Source: Crossiella cryophila
GTDB taxonomy: Bacteria; Actinomycetota; Actinomycetes; Mycobacteriales; Pseudonocardiaceae
Reading direction: 5' to 3'
DNA length: 64,000 nt
Assembly (NCBI RefSeq): GCF_014204915.1
Contig: NZ_JACHMH010000001.1
Span: forward strand, 5,481,501-5,545,500
The position numbers were made by a program, and so were the translations under genes. Below are positions 47,730 through 59,400 of the stretch, in pieces. The notes below the pieces were generated by a model. It saw only the letters and a list, made by a program, of their open reading frames with translations, did no database searches and was not told the origin of the DNA. Each line of letters opens with the position of its first letter. Within the stretch, counting starts at the first letter, position 1.

Positions 47730-50700
47730 TAGAACTCGTCCCACTTCTTCCGGTACCCAGGGTTGAGCCCGAGCTGGACGTACCCGCCGCCGAGGCTGAC
47801 GTCCGCGCCCGTGCCGAACTCGAATTCGAGCGAGGCGCTGCGACCGCCGTCGAGCAGGCTGTGTTCGGCGGCCGCCTTGACCCCGCCGCCCACCCCGGCG
47901 ATCACCTTCGGGCCGACCTCTCCGCTGAAGTTGAGGCCCGCGTCCACCTTGTCCGCGGCCTGGTCGTTGGCCCGGACGACCACCGTGATGCTGGCGCCAC
48001 CACCGAACTTCAGGCCGCCCTTGACGTTGCCGCTCACCGTGAAGCCCACCGAGTCCCAGTTGATGCACCCGGTCACGGAGGCGTGCACCAGGACGCCCCC
48101 GCCCGCCTCGATGCAGACCGAGCCCGACTCGAAACTGGCCCAGTTGACCCCGTCGAGTTCGAGGATGAACGCCTTGGCCTCCTTGGGGAAGGTCGCGTTC
48201 ATCTGCTCCCTGATGACCTGCGAGCGTTCCAGATCCCGCCGGTGGCGTTCCCGTGCCGCGTCCGCGTCAACGGAGGTCTTGCAGGTCTTGGCGCCGTCGG
48301 CACAGCGGATGCCGTCGCCGTTGCGCCGGACCGGCTGCCGCAGCTTCTCCTGGATCCGCGCCCGTTCGGCCCGGTAGTTGTTGACCCACCTGTTCTGGGC
48401 CGCCTTGTACCTGGTCCGGTTGCCGTCGTCCCGCTGGTCGCCGTAGCCCTCCTTGCTGACCTTGTGACCGCAGCCGATGCCGTCCGGGCCGCTGCAGGCC
48501 AGGCCGGAGGGGTCGCTGAAGGTGACCGGGTTGTTGTTGGCGTAGGAGTAGCCGTGCATCTGCTGCGGATCGGCCACGTCCATCACCGGGTCGGGGCTGA
48601 TGAACCGGCCGGTGCCGGGGTCGTACTCGCGGGCCCGCAGGTTGGTCAGCCCGGTCGAGGCGTCCATGGTGCCCCCGACGAAACCGCGTTCCCCCGGCCA
48701 CGCCCCCTGCTGCTCCCCGCGCGGGCCGCCGTAGGGCAGCTGACGGCGCTGGGACACGGCCAGGGTCTCGGTGTTGACCGCCACCTGGCCGGTGCCCTGG
48801 TGATCGCCGGCCAGCCAGGTCATCGTGGCGCCCTTGGCCATGGCCACGATCCTCCCGCCGTGGCTGTAGTAGCGGGTGACGGTCGGCTTGCCACCGGCCG
48901 CGGGCAGGAAGACCTCCTGCTTGCCCAGGTACAGCGTGGTGCCACCGGAATCCTTGCGCAGCAGGCGGGTGCCGTCGGCGTCGTAGACGTAGCCGGTCTC
49001 GCCGCCGGTGCCGGTCACCTTGGCCAGACGGCCTTCGGCGTCCCACTCCAGGGTCTGGTCGGAGCCGGGGGTGACCCGCCGGGTGAGCTGGCCGATGGCG
49101 TCGTAGTCGTAGCTCTCGGTGCCTGCCGGACCGGCCACCGTGCGCAGCGTGTGCGGCTGGGACCCGGTGGGGTAGCGGTATTCCCTGGTGCGCTTGGCTC
49201 CTGCCACGTGGTGGGTTTCCTCGACCCGGTTGCCGCCGGGGCCGTGCCGGTAGGAGTGCCGGTACGGCGCGGGGCCGTCAGCCCCTGCGGAGTCGCCGGG
49301 CTCGGCCGTGCAACCGCCATCCGTTGTGCCGTCGGGTTCCCGCCACTGCGCGGCCGCCGTGGTCCACGCCTCGGTCAGCCTGCGCAGGTGGTCGTGCCGC
49401 AGGCACTGGATGTCGGCGGGCCGTTCCAGGGTCCGGTCGGCCATCGAGGTGATCGTGCCCGCCTTGTCGTAGGTGTAGTGCACGTCCGATCGCATCGGGG
49501 CCGCCGTCTCGGTGTCCACAATGGACCGCATCAGGCGCCGGGTGCTGGTGTGGTAGTAGAAGGACTGCCAGGCCCGGCGCGGTTCGGCGCCCTGTTCGAG
49601 GCGCTCGACCTCGCCGTAGCGGGTGTACAGCGTGCCGCTGACCAGCTTGACCCCGCCGCCGGTGCGGGTGACCGTGGGCCTGCCGGAGTGGTCGTGGTCG
49701 TGGTTGACCGTCTGCGCGCCGAGGTTGTCCGCGTTCGGCACGCCCGGGTAGGTCTCGCCGGTGACGGTGCCGTCGGCGCCGTAGCCGAAGCCCCAGGTGT
49801 AGGTGCCCGCGAGCAGTCCGGCGCTGGCGGGCAGCGTCACCGAGGTGTTCAGCACCTTGTTCAGCGCCGTGTAGCCACCGATCCTGCTGGTGTAGCTGTC
49901 CGCGCCGAGCAACCTGGTCGCGGTGGCTGGCAGGCCCTTGCCCGCCCCCGCCGTGTCGTAGGTCCAGCGCGCCAGCACCGGCCCGGTGGGCCCGGACTCC
50001 CGCAGTTCGGTCTTGCGGCCCAGCTCGTCGTAGCCGCGGAAGGTGCTGCGGCCCAACTGGTTCCTGGTCGAGGTGAGCCTGCCCGCGTCGTCGTATTCCA
50101 TCGTGGTGAGGCCCGCGTCCGGGTCGGTGGAGCTGGTCCGGCGGCCGCGCAGGTCGTAGCCGAAGCGCCACACCGCCCCGTCCGGTCCGGTCACCTCGGC
50201 GAGCTGGCCGCTGGGCGCGTAGGCGTACCTGGTGGCCTCGAAACTCCCGGTCGGCGTTGGCGCGTGGTACTGGCGGCGCTCGGTGGTGCGGCCGTGCGCG
50301 TCGGTGAGCACCGTGGTCGCGGTGCCCCCGTTCGGTGGTGTGCTGTGCGTGCGGTCGCCGCCGTAGCCGGTGGTGCTCGACCAGGCATCGTGCGCGCCCT
50401 GTTGGTACACCGCGCTGACCGGCCGGCCGAGGCCGTCGAACCTGGTGCGGGTCAGGCCGGGGATCTCGGTGTCGGCGGCGACCCGGAGCACGCCGTCCAC
50501 CGGGTCGGCGTTGAAGTAGGGCTGGGTTGTCTTGTAAGCGCGGCCGTGCGAGTCGTACCGGGTGTCCACCAGCAGCCGTCCGCCACCGGCCGCGGCCCGC
50601 TGGGTCTGCCGTGGCCGCAGCGACCCGTCGAACAGGGCGGTGCTGGTGGTGTGCGCGCCGTTGGGGCCGACCTGGCTGGTGGTCACCACCGAGGGCGCTT

Positions 50701-53464
50701 CCCGGCGGATCTGGTAGGCGTATTCGGTGCTGCCCCTGGGATTGTCCGAGCGGGGCCGGTTGGCCAGCCAGACCTGGGTGCGGCGGCCGAGTGCGTCGTA
50801 GGCCAGTTCGGTGACCCGGCCGTTGGGGTCGACCTCCTTGACCGCCGTCCCGGTGGCCGGTTCCAGGGTGGTCGTGGTGACCAGGCCCTGGGGCAGTGTC
50901 TGGGTGGCCGGGCTGGTCGCGGTGACCGCGGTGACCGGGCCGCCCTCGGCCGGGGTGTGCCCGTTGGTGCTCCGCCTGCCCATCGGGTCGGTGGACTCGG
51001 TGACCCGGCCGTGCCGGTCGTACTTGGCGGTGCCCGCGGAGGTCCACACCGGACCGGAGGCCGGTCGTTCCCTGGCGACCTCGACGCTGGTCTTGTTGCC
51101 GCGGTCGTCGTAGCCGAAGCGGCCCTCGGACAGGGCGTGCTCGGGGAACCTCGGCGTGCTGCCGCACCCGACCGAGACGACCCGTTCGCCCACCGGCAGG
51201 TCCAGGTGCCAGGTGGTGGTGTTGGGGGAGTAGGCGGTCGTGGTGCACCGGTCGTCCGCGCCGGTGGCCACATCACCCAGGTCGTCCACCCTGGTCGGGA
51301 ACAGGCCGGGGGCGACAGGGTGGTCGTAGGAGGTGACGGTCTTGGTCTGCCGGAAGCCGCCTGACGCCAGCGCGGTGAACCGGCGTTCGGTGCCGTTGCG
51401 CACGATGTAGGACTGGTGCGGATCCCGGCTCGCGGTCGGGCCGTGCCACACCGGGTGGCTGACCGTGCGTTCCAGCACCGCCGGGTCCGCGCTCTGCCCG
51501 TCGGCGTAGGTGGTGGTCTCGAATTCCATGCCCTGCAACCAGTCCCAGTCCACCCGGGAACTCGTGCCGGACTCGCCGAGGGAGTCCGACACCCGGATCT
51601 CCTGGCGGCCGCGGTCGCCGTGCATGCCGCGGTGGTAGCGCTGTTCGATCATGGCCACCGGGCTGCCGCCGGGGTCGTCGGTGGCGCCGGTGCGGGTGCG
51701 CACCCGGCCGTAGCCGCGGAACTCGTTCCAGGTCCTGGTCTCCTCCTTGGCGAACTCCGAGTTGTCCCAGCGCCAGGCCGCGCCGTCCAGGTACTCGTAG
51801 CGGGTCTCGGTCTGGGTGCTGCTGGAGACCAGGTCGGACTGGATCACCGAGGACACCACGTACTTGTGGAACCACTGGGTTTCCACCGCGCCGCTGGGTT
51901 TCTTCCACTTCACCGGGTAGCAGCGCATCCGGTTGTCCTCGTGCTTGGCGGGCACGTTGGCCGGGGTGCACTCGGTCGGGGCGTAGTTGACCGAGGTGAC
52001 GCCGCCGGATTCGGAGATCACCCCGGTGACCCGGTACCGCCAGATCGCGGAGCGGCCGTCGCCCGGCCCGTCCACCCGGTTGGCCAGCTGGGTGCCCTCG
52101 AAGGTGACCGGCGGCAGTTCGATCGAACCGTGCACCAGGCCGGTGTGCCTGATCTCCTTGAGCCAGAGCGCGGCGTTCTCCTTGCGCTGGCCGCTGGGGT
52201 CGCCGGGTTCGGGGTAGAGCTGGCCCAGCGTCCACCGGTCCACCGGCGTGTAGTCCGTGCCCCGCCGGACCATCGTGGTGATCGCGGTCAGTCGTTTGGT
52301 GGTCCAGAACGAGGGCACGTGGTCATCGCATTCCGGTGTGCCGCAACCGAGGTTCAGCGGGGTGTCCGGCCAGTTCCCGGTCTTGTCCTGCCCGCAGGAG
52401 GCCGCGGGCAGGCCGGGCACGCAGCGGTCGGCCAGGGTGAACTCGACCCGTCCGGTCGCGGGCGTGGACAGGCCCTCGTGCAGGCCGTAGTCGATGCGTT
52501 GCAGGGTGCCGCCGCGGATGTAGTCGACGCCGGCCTTCTTGATGTTCAGGCCGTAGCGGTTGGTCTCCGGCTCGTAGAAGTAGCGGATCGCGTTTCCGTT
52601 GCGGTCCACCACCTTGTCCAGGTTCCACCGCCAGGCCTGCACGCAGTGCGAGGTGTCGTAGGTGCCGCGGTTGCAGGGCTCGTCGCGGTCGTCGCCGAAG
52701 ACCGGCACCGTCCAGGTCGACCTGGAGTCCGGCTGGGAGCCGAACCAGTACTGGGTGCCGTCGGTGGTGGTGATCTTCCAGTGCTCGCCGTCGTTGTCCC
52801 CGTTGCGGTGGCCGGGATCCCGGATCCGCTCGACCTTGGCCCCGTCGTCGGACTTGAGGTGCCACCGGGTGTCGCCCTCGCCGCGGATCAGCGTGCCGCC
52901 CGAGCCGGGGAAGGAGGCGGTGGCGTTGTCGTTGCGCCAGCACAGGTCCCCGGTCTGGTGGCCGTCGTCCAGGCAGCTGCCGTAGCTGCGTTCGATGAAG
53001 CCCGGCCACAGGTCCCAGCCCTCGCCGATCCAGGAGGATTGGTTGTTCGTCACGCTGGAACGACCGTCCACAGAGGAGGAACGGTAGGACAGCGCGAGAT
53101 CCGGCTCCAGCCCGCCGGGCGCCGGTGGCACCCGCAGCGGGTAGGACCAGCTGAAGTCACCGCTGTGCGCGGCCACCTCCCAGGTCGCCGAGGGGGACAG
53201 CGAGGTCGCCGCCGGGGTGCCGGCGTCCGGGGTGTTCGCGATCGGGGACTGGTCGCCGGAGAGCGCCCGGCGGGATGCCTCGTCCGGCCCGCGGGACTGA
53301 CCCGGTTCGGCCGCCACGGCCGCCGAGTTCGTGCCAGGCAACGGCACCGACGGTCCGGGGGAGGCCGCCGCGGCCGCGGCGACCGGCAGTGCGGGCAGCA
53401 GTGCGGCGGTCAGCACGACCAGCACCGCCCGGGACACAACGCGTCTCATCCAGTGTTGTCTCAT
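47729..53464 (-). CDS. Secreted RHS/YD-repeat protein
   Basis: This 1911-aa protein has a signal peptide (MRRVVSRAVLVVLTAALLPA after five residues; ATG 53464 overlaps the LamG stop, a second Met is five codons on). The N-terminal part has GDFSWSYPLRVPPAPGGLEPDLALSY, typical of SpvB/RHS shells. Many YD repeats follow (YDAxGRRTxxTDPxG). The RHS core ends at about residue 1655: GLTNLRAREYDPGTGRFISPDP through NPVTFSDPSGL. The 250-residue tip is first charged and helical, then glycine-rich and beta (SVGFTVSGNVKGGLKFGGG). It lacks known nuclease or ADP-ribosyltransferase motifs, and no immunity gene follows. A secreted shell with an unrecognised effector tip is the best description. Confidence 0.88.
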   Translation of the reverse strand: MRQHWMRRVVSRAVLVVLTAALLPALPVAAAAAASPGPSVPLPGTNSAAVAAEPGQSRGPDEASRRALSGDQSPIANTPDAGTPAATSLSPSATWEVAAHSGDFSWSYPLRVPPAPGGLEPDLALSYRSSSVDGRSSVTNNQSSWIGEGWDLWPGFIERSYGSCLDDGHQTGDLCWRNDNATASFPGSGGTLIRGEGDTRWHLKSDDGAKVERIRDPGHRNGDNDGEHWKITTTDGTQYWFGSQPDSRSTWTVPVFGDDRDEPCNRGTYDTSHCVQAWRWNLDKVVDRNGNAIRYFYEPETNRYGLNIKKAGVDYIRGGTLQRIDYGLHEGLSTPATGRVEFTLADRCVPGLPAASCGQDKTGNWPDTPLNLGCGTPECDDHVPSFWTTKRLTAITTMVRRGTDYTPVDRWTLGQLYPEPGDPSGQRKENAALWLKEIRHTGLVHGSIELPPVTFEGTQLANRVDGPGDGRSAIWRYRVTGVISESGGVTSVNYAPTECTPANVPAKHEDNRMRCYPVKWKKPSGAVETQWFHKYVVSSVIQSDLVSSSTQTETRYEYLDGAAWRWDNSEFAKEETRTWNEFRGYGRVRTRTGATDDPGGSPVAMIEQRYHRGMHGDRGRQEIRVSDSLGESGTSSRVDWDWLQGMEFETTTYADGQSADPAVLERTVSHPVWHGPTASRDPHQSYIVRNGTERRFTALASGGFRQTKTVTSYDHPVAPGLFPTRVDDLGDVATGADDRCTTTAYSPNTTTWHLDLPVGERVVSVGCGSTPRFPEHALSEGRFGYDDRGNKTSVEVARERPASGPVWTSAGTAKYDRHGRVTESTDPMGRRSTNGHTPAEGGPVTAVTATSPATQTLPQGLVTTTTLEPATGTAVKEVDPNGRVTELAYDALGRRTQVWLANRPRSDNPRGSTEYAYQIRREAPSVVTTSQVGPNGAHTTSTALFDGSLRPRQTQRAAAGGGRLLVDTRYDSHGRAYKTTQPYFNADPVDGVLRVAADTEIPGLTRTRFDGLGRPVSAVYQQGAHDAWSSTTGYGGDRTHSTPPNGGTATTVLTDAHGRTTERRQYHAPTPTGSFEATRYAYAPSGQLAEVTGPDGAVWRFGYDLRGRRTSSTDPDAGLTTMEYDDAGRLTSTRNQLGRSTFRGYDELGRKTELRESGPTGPVLARWTYDTAGAGKGLPATATRLLGADSYTSRIGGYTALNKVLNTSVTLPASAGLLAGTYTWGFGYGADGTVTGETYPGVPNADNLGAQTVNHDHDHSGRPTVTRTGGGVKLVSGTLYTRYGEVERLEQGAEPRRAWQSFYYHTSTRRLMRSIVDTETAAPMRSDVHYTYDKAGTITSMADRTLERPADIQCLRHDHLRRLTEAWTTAAAQWREPDGTTDGGCTAEPGDSAGADGPAPYRHSYRHGPGGNRVEETHHVAGAKRTREYRYPTGSQPHTLRTVAGPAGTESYDYDAIGQLTRRVTPGSDQTLEWDAEGRLAKVTGTGGETGYVYDADGTRLLRKDSGGTTLYLGKQEVFLPAAGGKPTVTRYYSHGGRIVAMAKGATMTWLAGDHQGTGQVAVNTETLAVSQRRQLPYGGPRGEQQGAWPGERGFVGGTMDASTGLTNLRAREYDPGTGRFISPDPVMDVADPQQMHGYSYANNNPVTFSDPSGLACSGPDGIGCGHKVSKEGYGDQRDDGNRTRYKAAQNRWVNNYRAERARIQEKLRQPVRRNGDGIRCADGAKTCKTSVDADAARERHRRDLERSQVIREQMNATFPKEAKAFILELDGVNWASFESGSVCIEAGGGVLVHASVTGCINWDSVGFTVSGNVKGGLKFGGGASITVVVRANDQAADKVDAGLNFSGEVGPKVIAGVGGGVKAAAEHSLLDGGRSASLEFEFGTGADVSLGGGYVQLGLNPGYRKKWDEF

Positions 53465-56400
53465 CGCCCATCCGCCCTGGTTCCCGTGGTCAGCAGGTGG
53501 CCGAGCAGCACGGCGGGCGGGGTGCCCGCCGCCGCGCAGTTCGGATCGGTGGAGTTGAACCGCTCACCGCGGGCCGTCTGGCACAGGTGCAGCGGCGTGC
53601 TCGACGAGCCGGGCCGCGGCTCCGTCCACACCCGGCCGACCGCGCCGACCTGGGTGTCCCCGCCGCAGGCGGTGTCCGCGCTGAGGTAGGAGTCCAGGCC
53701 CTTGCGACAGGCCCACAGCGGTCGCGTGCCGTCCACTTCGGCCAGCAGCACCAGGCCCGGCGTGCCCTCCAGTCGATAGCCCGGCGCGGCGCCGAGGATC
53801 GTGGTGGTCAGCTCCTCGTCCTGGGTGTGCCGGTAGGTGGCCAGTGGCGCCTGCGCGACGGTGTGGCCGAGCAGTTCCTGCTGGGTCCCGCCCTCGCAGC
53901 CGGGGTCGAGCGAGTCGAACCGGTCGGTTCCGCTGACACAGCGGTAGAGCGCGACCGTGGGCACCGTCTCCGGTGGGCTCTGGTACGCCCAGCCGAGGTC
54001 GGCGACCTTGGTCCCACCGGCACAGGTGGGGTCGGTGGAGGTGAACTCCTCGGTCCCGGCCCGGCAGGTGACCAGCAGCCGGGTCTCGGGCTGCTCGGCC
54101 GGGAGCAGCCTGCCCAGCGGCCGGTCGAACCGGTGACCGGCCGGCACCGGGTCGAACGGATCGGCCGGGTTGGCCGCGGAGTTGGCCGTGCCGCGCTGAC
54201 CCGAGGCGGTGACGAATCGGGCCAGCTGCCCGCCGGGGGGAGCCGGAGTGGCGGCCCGCTGGGCGATCTCCTGGGCGGGCACGATCCCGAGGTCGGTGCG
54301 CACCTCGTCCAGCAGACCGGCGAAGTGACTCGCTGCCTGGCCGTTGACCTTGCCCCGGCCGAGGGTGAAGCCACCCCAGGCCGGCCACAGCGGCGCGTTG
54401 TCCTGCACGTCGACCAGTTCACCGTTGACGTAGAGCCGCAGTTCGCGGGCGGCGTTGTCGTAGACGCCGGTCAGGTGGGTCCAGGTGTTCAGCTCCGGCG
54501 CGCGCGGGGAATGCGCGTGCACGAGCTGTTCCAGGTCGGCGTCCTGCTTGGCCGCGCCGAAGACCCAGCGGCCGATGTCCTTGTTGTACTGCAGGACAAA
54601 ACCACTCATCCGGGCGCCGTCCTGGCCGAGGATGGTCGCGTCGGCCCCGGCACTGGTGAGCTTGGCCCAGGCCGAGACGGTGAAGCTGTCCAGCATGTTC
54701 ACACTCGGCTGCTGGGTCGCCGCCGAGCCGGTGCGGCCGTCCAGCCACAGCGCCTGACCGCGGATCCCCGGCTCGTAGCGGGTGCTGCCGGAGACGGTGG
54801 TCGGCGCGGCCCTGGGCGAGGTGTCGGCAACCGAGCCCTCGAAGGACCAGGTGCCGTGGTTCTGGACCGGCACGTCGTCGTGCAGCCTGCGGATCTCGCC
54901 CTCGGTCAGCGCCCTGCGGTCGAAGACCCGCACATCGTCCAGGTTGCCCGCGAAGAAGTCGATGTCACCGCCCTTGCGCTTGCCCCGCCCGATGGTGAAC
55001 TTCCCCGTCGACTCCGGAATGGACAGTCCGACGTGGACGGTGGAGACCATGCCGTTGAGGTAGAAGCGGGCCTGTTTGAGCACCGCGTCATAGGTCACCG
55101 CGACATGTGTCCACAGCCCCACCTGCCCCGGCTCGGCCGACCAGACCACGATGCTGTCCTTGCCCTCCACCGGCACCTCGAAGGTCCACCGGCCGGTGGA
55201 TGGCTGGTACTGCAACAGGAAAGTGCTCTGCGTGGCGCCGTCCTGGGCCACCACGGTCTGGTGGTCGCCGGAGTTGCGGCTCACCTGGGCCCAGGCGCTG
55301 AGGGAGAAACTCTGCGCCGTGTTCACCACCGGGGTGGCCGTCTCGGCGAACCCACTGGTGCCGTCCAGCCGCAGCCCGGTGCCCTCCCGGCCGGAGGCCC
55401 GGCTCACCCCGCCGCGCAGCGTGGCGGGCTGGGCGCGGTCGCTGGCATCCACCGCGGTGCTGCCGCTGTTCTCGTTGAACCGCCAGTGCCCGCCACCGGC
55501 CACCGGCAGTTCCGGCGCCGCGGCACTGGCCGCGTAGGACCGGTGCAGCGCGGTGATCCGCTCCGCCTCCAGCCCGGTCGCGTAGAGCCGGACATCGTCC
55601 ACACTGCCCCGCCAGTGACCCGCCGCCGCACCGTCCCGCTGGCCCCGGCCGACGCGCAGCGCGCCGTCCTCGGCATGCCAGGGGCCGAGCAGCGTGCCAT
55701 CGTCCACATCGGCCTCCTCGCCACCGGCGTGTACGTACAGCCAGACCTGACCGGCCCTGGCGTCGTAGACCCCGACCAGTTGCACCCAGGTGTTGAACTG
55801 ACTGGGCCGCACCGAGATCGCGGCCTCGGTCACCGAGCCGTCGCGCTCGGGCATCTCGAAGACCCACTTGCCGTCCGGCGCCTGGTCGTTGTCGATCCGG
55901 TGGCCAAGGCGGAACTTGCTGGACTGGCCGGTCCGCCCGCCGTCGGCGCTGACCGCCGTCATCGTGCACACCCCGGCGCACGGTCCGGGCTTGTCCAGGT
56001 TGACCCAGGCCGAGACGGTGAACGCGCTGTCGGTGCGCAGGTCCACCCCGGTGGTGGAGGCGACGTCGTCCTTGCCGTCGAAGCGGACCGCGTTGCCCAC
56101 CCGCCCCGGCCCGTACACCGCGCCGCTGAGCGTGGCGGGCCGCGCGCCGACCGCGTCCGCCGCCGTGCTGCCGCCGCCCTCGTCGAAGCGGTAGTGGTGC
56201 ACCAGCGCCGGATCGCGACCGGCCATCACCCGGATCTCCTCGCCGAACAGCGCCCGGCTGTGCACCTTCACATCGTCGACGGCGCCGCGGAAGAACTCAC
56301 CGAACCCGCCGTTCCACAGGCCACGCCCGATCTCGAAACCGGCCTGCGCGTTGAAGGTGGGCTGATCGGTCAGCTTGGCGTAGGCGGACTGGGCGCCGTT

Positions 56401-59400
56401 GACGTAGAGCGTCAGCTCGCCGGTGCCCGCCCGGTAGACCGCGGCCAGGTGGGTCCACACCCCGGTCTGCGCCTGGACGTCCGAGGTCGTCCTGGTCACC
56501 CTCGGGTTGTTCGCGTCCGGACCGTTGATCTGGGCCACCCAGCGGTGCGGCGGATTCGCGTCGGAACCGCTGTAGCCCATGGTGAACGCGGGCACCTTCG
56601 CCCCGACCTGACTGGCCACCGCGTGCCAGCCCGACTGCCGCTCGGTCAGCCGCACCCAGGCCGAGACCGAGTAGCTCTGCGTGGTGTCCACCACCGGGGC
56701 GGTGCGCACGTGGTCGTCGACCCCGTCCAGGCTCAGCGCCATGTCCGCCGGGTCGGGGATCGAGGCCTGACCGGCCGTCCACGCCGGATTGCCCCTGGCC
56801 TCACCGTTGCGGGCGTTCGGGCTGTCGTCGATCAGGTCGCCGTTGAGCTTCCAGGACCCGGCCAGCACCTGGTTGCGGGTGACGATGCCCTCCAGTTCGG
56901 CCGCGGAGAGCGCCCGGCTGTAGGTGCGGACCTCATCCACCGCGCCCGGCCAGTGATCGACCGGGTTGCCCTTGAACTTGCCGCGCCCGATCACCAGCGG
57001 ACCGCCGGCGTGCCAGGGTGCGGTGGGCAGGGTCATCTCGCCGCCGTGCTCGCCGTTGACGAAGATGGTCATCTTCCGGTCGGCGGCGTTGAACGTGGCC
57101 GCCAGGTGGGTCCACACACCGGCCACCGGTTTCTGCTTGGCCTTCAACCCGATCCAGGCCACCGGCGGCATCTCGTCCTCGTCCTCGACGAACCTGGTGA
57201 ACAGCCATCCGTTGTGCTCGCTGTTGTACTGCAGGAAGAAACCGCTGTGCCGGTCGCCGTCCTGGCTCACCGCGGTCATCGAGGTGCCGCCGGTGACGAA
57301 CCGGTCCGCCTTGACCCAGGCGGCCACCGAGAAGCTCCGGTCGGTGCGCACCGCGGGCCTGGTGGTGGCCACGTGGTCGCCGTCACCGTCGAGTTGCAGC
57401 GACCGGTTGACCGCGCCGCCCTCGGTGAATCTGGCGTCCCCGTGCAGGATCCCGGCCTCGCCGCCCTCCGCGGAGTTGGCCGCGGTCCGGCCGTCCTTGT
57501 CGTCCAACCGCCAGTACCCCGTCTGCACGTTGTCCCTGCGCACCTCGGCGCCGACCTCGGCCGGGGAGAGCACCCGGTCGTAGAGCGCCACCTCGTCCAG
57601 GGCGCCGCTCCAGTCCGGCCCGATCCGCACCTGGCCGCCCGCGTGCCAGGCCACCCGCCGCTGCGCGGTGCCCGCGGGCACGCCGTCGACGTAGAGGGCG
57701 ATCTGCCGGGAGGCGGGGTCGTAGGTGGCGGCGAGGTGGGTCCAGATGCCGGCCACCGGCTCGATGGTCGAGCGGACCAGGTAGACCTCCTGGTCCGGCC
57801 GCGCCGAATCCTCCTGCGCGAAGGCGATCACCCAGGACCTGGTGGCACCGTCGTAGCGGAGTTCGAAGCCCGGTTGCGTGGTGCCGTCCTGGCGCAGGAT
57901 GGTGCGCCGGGCGCCGTCGGTCTGGGCCGGCTTCACCCAGGCCGAGACCGAGAAGCCCGAGTCGGTGCGCACCGCGTTCGGCGCGGTGACCTGGGTTCCC
58001 GGCGCGCCGTCGGTGACCATCGCCGAGCCGACCGCGCCCGGCGCGTAGGTCACGGTGCCCTGCGTGCTGCCGTGCCGGTCACCGAGGAAGGCGGTGTCGT
58101 TGACATTGCCCTCCATCGACCACTTGGCGTACGGGCCGGTGCCCGGCCGCACGTAGACCCGGTGCTCCTTGATCGGGCTGGCGTGCCCGGCCCGGTCCAC
58201 GCTCTGCACGTACAGCGTCCGCGGCCCGTCCCCCGGCGGGGCCAGCTGCGCGGTCGCCGGGCCGCCGAGCGCGTCGGCGTTCACCTTGGACCCGGCCGAT
58301 GGCGGGTTCGTCCAGCCGTAGCGGTAGTGGTCGATATCGCAGACGCCCTGGGAGTTCTGCGCGTCGCAGGTCGCGCCGGGGGCGAAGGTGAACGAGCCGG
58401 GCACGCCCACTCCACCGTGCCAGTCGTTGTCCTCCGGGTAGGCCGCGCTGCGCACCTCCGGTTTGGCCGTGACGCCGACCCGGTCCACCGCGAACGCCTG
58501 TCCGTGGCTGGCCCCGCCGCCGGTGGCCCGGTCCACGCCGTGCACCCACCAGGCGACCTGTTTGCCGTGCTCGTTCCTCAGGTCCAGCACCCAGTCGTGG
58601 CTGACCCCGGAGGGCTTGAAGTCATCGGCGTCCTTCGTCCACAGCGGCCTGCCCTGCACCTGGGCCCGCCAGCTCGCCCTGACCTGGTCCTGGTCCGGGT
58701 CGGCCACCTCGGCGATCATCCGCAGCGAGGCGTCGCCGGTGTAGGACACGCCCGCACACCACCGGCAAGGCTGGGGCAGCGGCGGATCGGTGCGCAGACC
58801 GGTCGGGTCGAGCGGGATCCGGTTCCACTCCACCTCCACCCAGGTGCTGCCGGAGTAGTACTTGCGCCAGGCCTCCTGGACCCCGCCGTGCAGGGCCTGC
58901 AGGGAGAACGTGGTGGTACCGCCGCGGTTGAGCGCGCCCGCGACGTCGATCTCGACCCCTCGGTGCCCGGCACAGCCCACGCCCGGCGGCGCGGGGAACT
59001 CCGTCCAGGCCGGACCGACCGGCCGGTTGTCCCACCGGATGTCACCGTTGATGCCGTGGTGGAAGTGCCGCATCAGGTGGGTGTAGGTGTTGCAGTTCGG
59101 GCTGTGCGCGGGCACCGTGTAGAACCTGGCCCAGTGCACGTTCTTGTCGCTGAGGAAGCCGGTCTCGAACTGGAAGTAGGCCCACGCCTCGCCGATGCCG
59201 CGGCAGTCGCCGTGCGCGTTGTAGCACTGCCCGACCTGGGCCCAGTCCGGGTGGTTCGGGTCCGCGCTCTTGCCCCAGTAGGTGGTGCCCGGCTTGCCGG
59301 AGAGCGTGGTGGCCCACTGGGACTTGTGGAAGGGGGTGACGGTCGGGTCCACCGTCACCGGGTACACGGTGGCCGGGTCGGCCAGGAAACCCTGGTCCGG

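Noticed and set aside
47861-51364. A long plus-strand open frame opposite the RHS gene.
   Set aside because: Antisense shadow with Gly/Val/Arg-rich composition and no motifs; YD repeats are clear on the minus strand.
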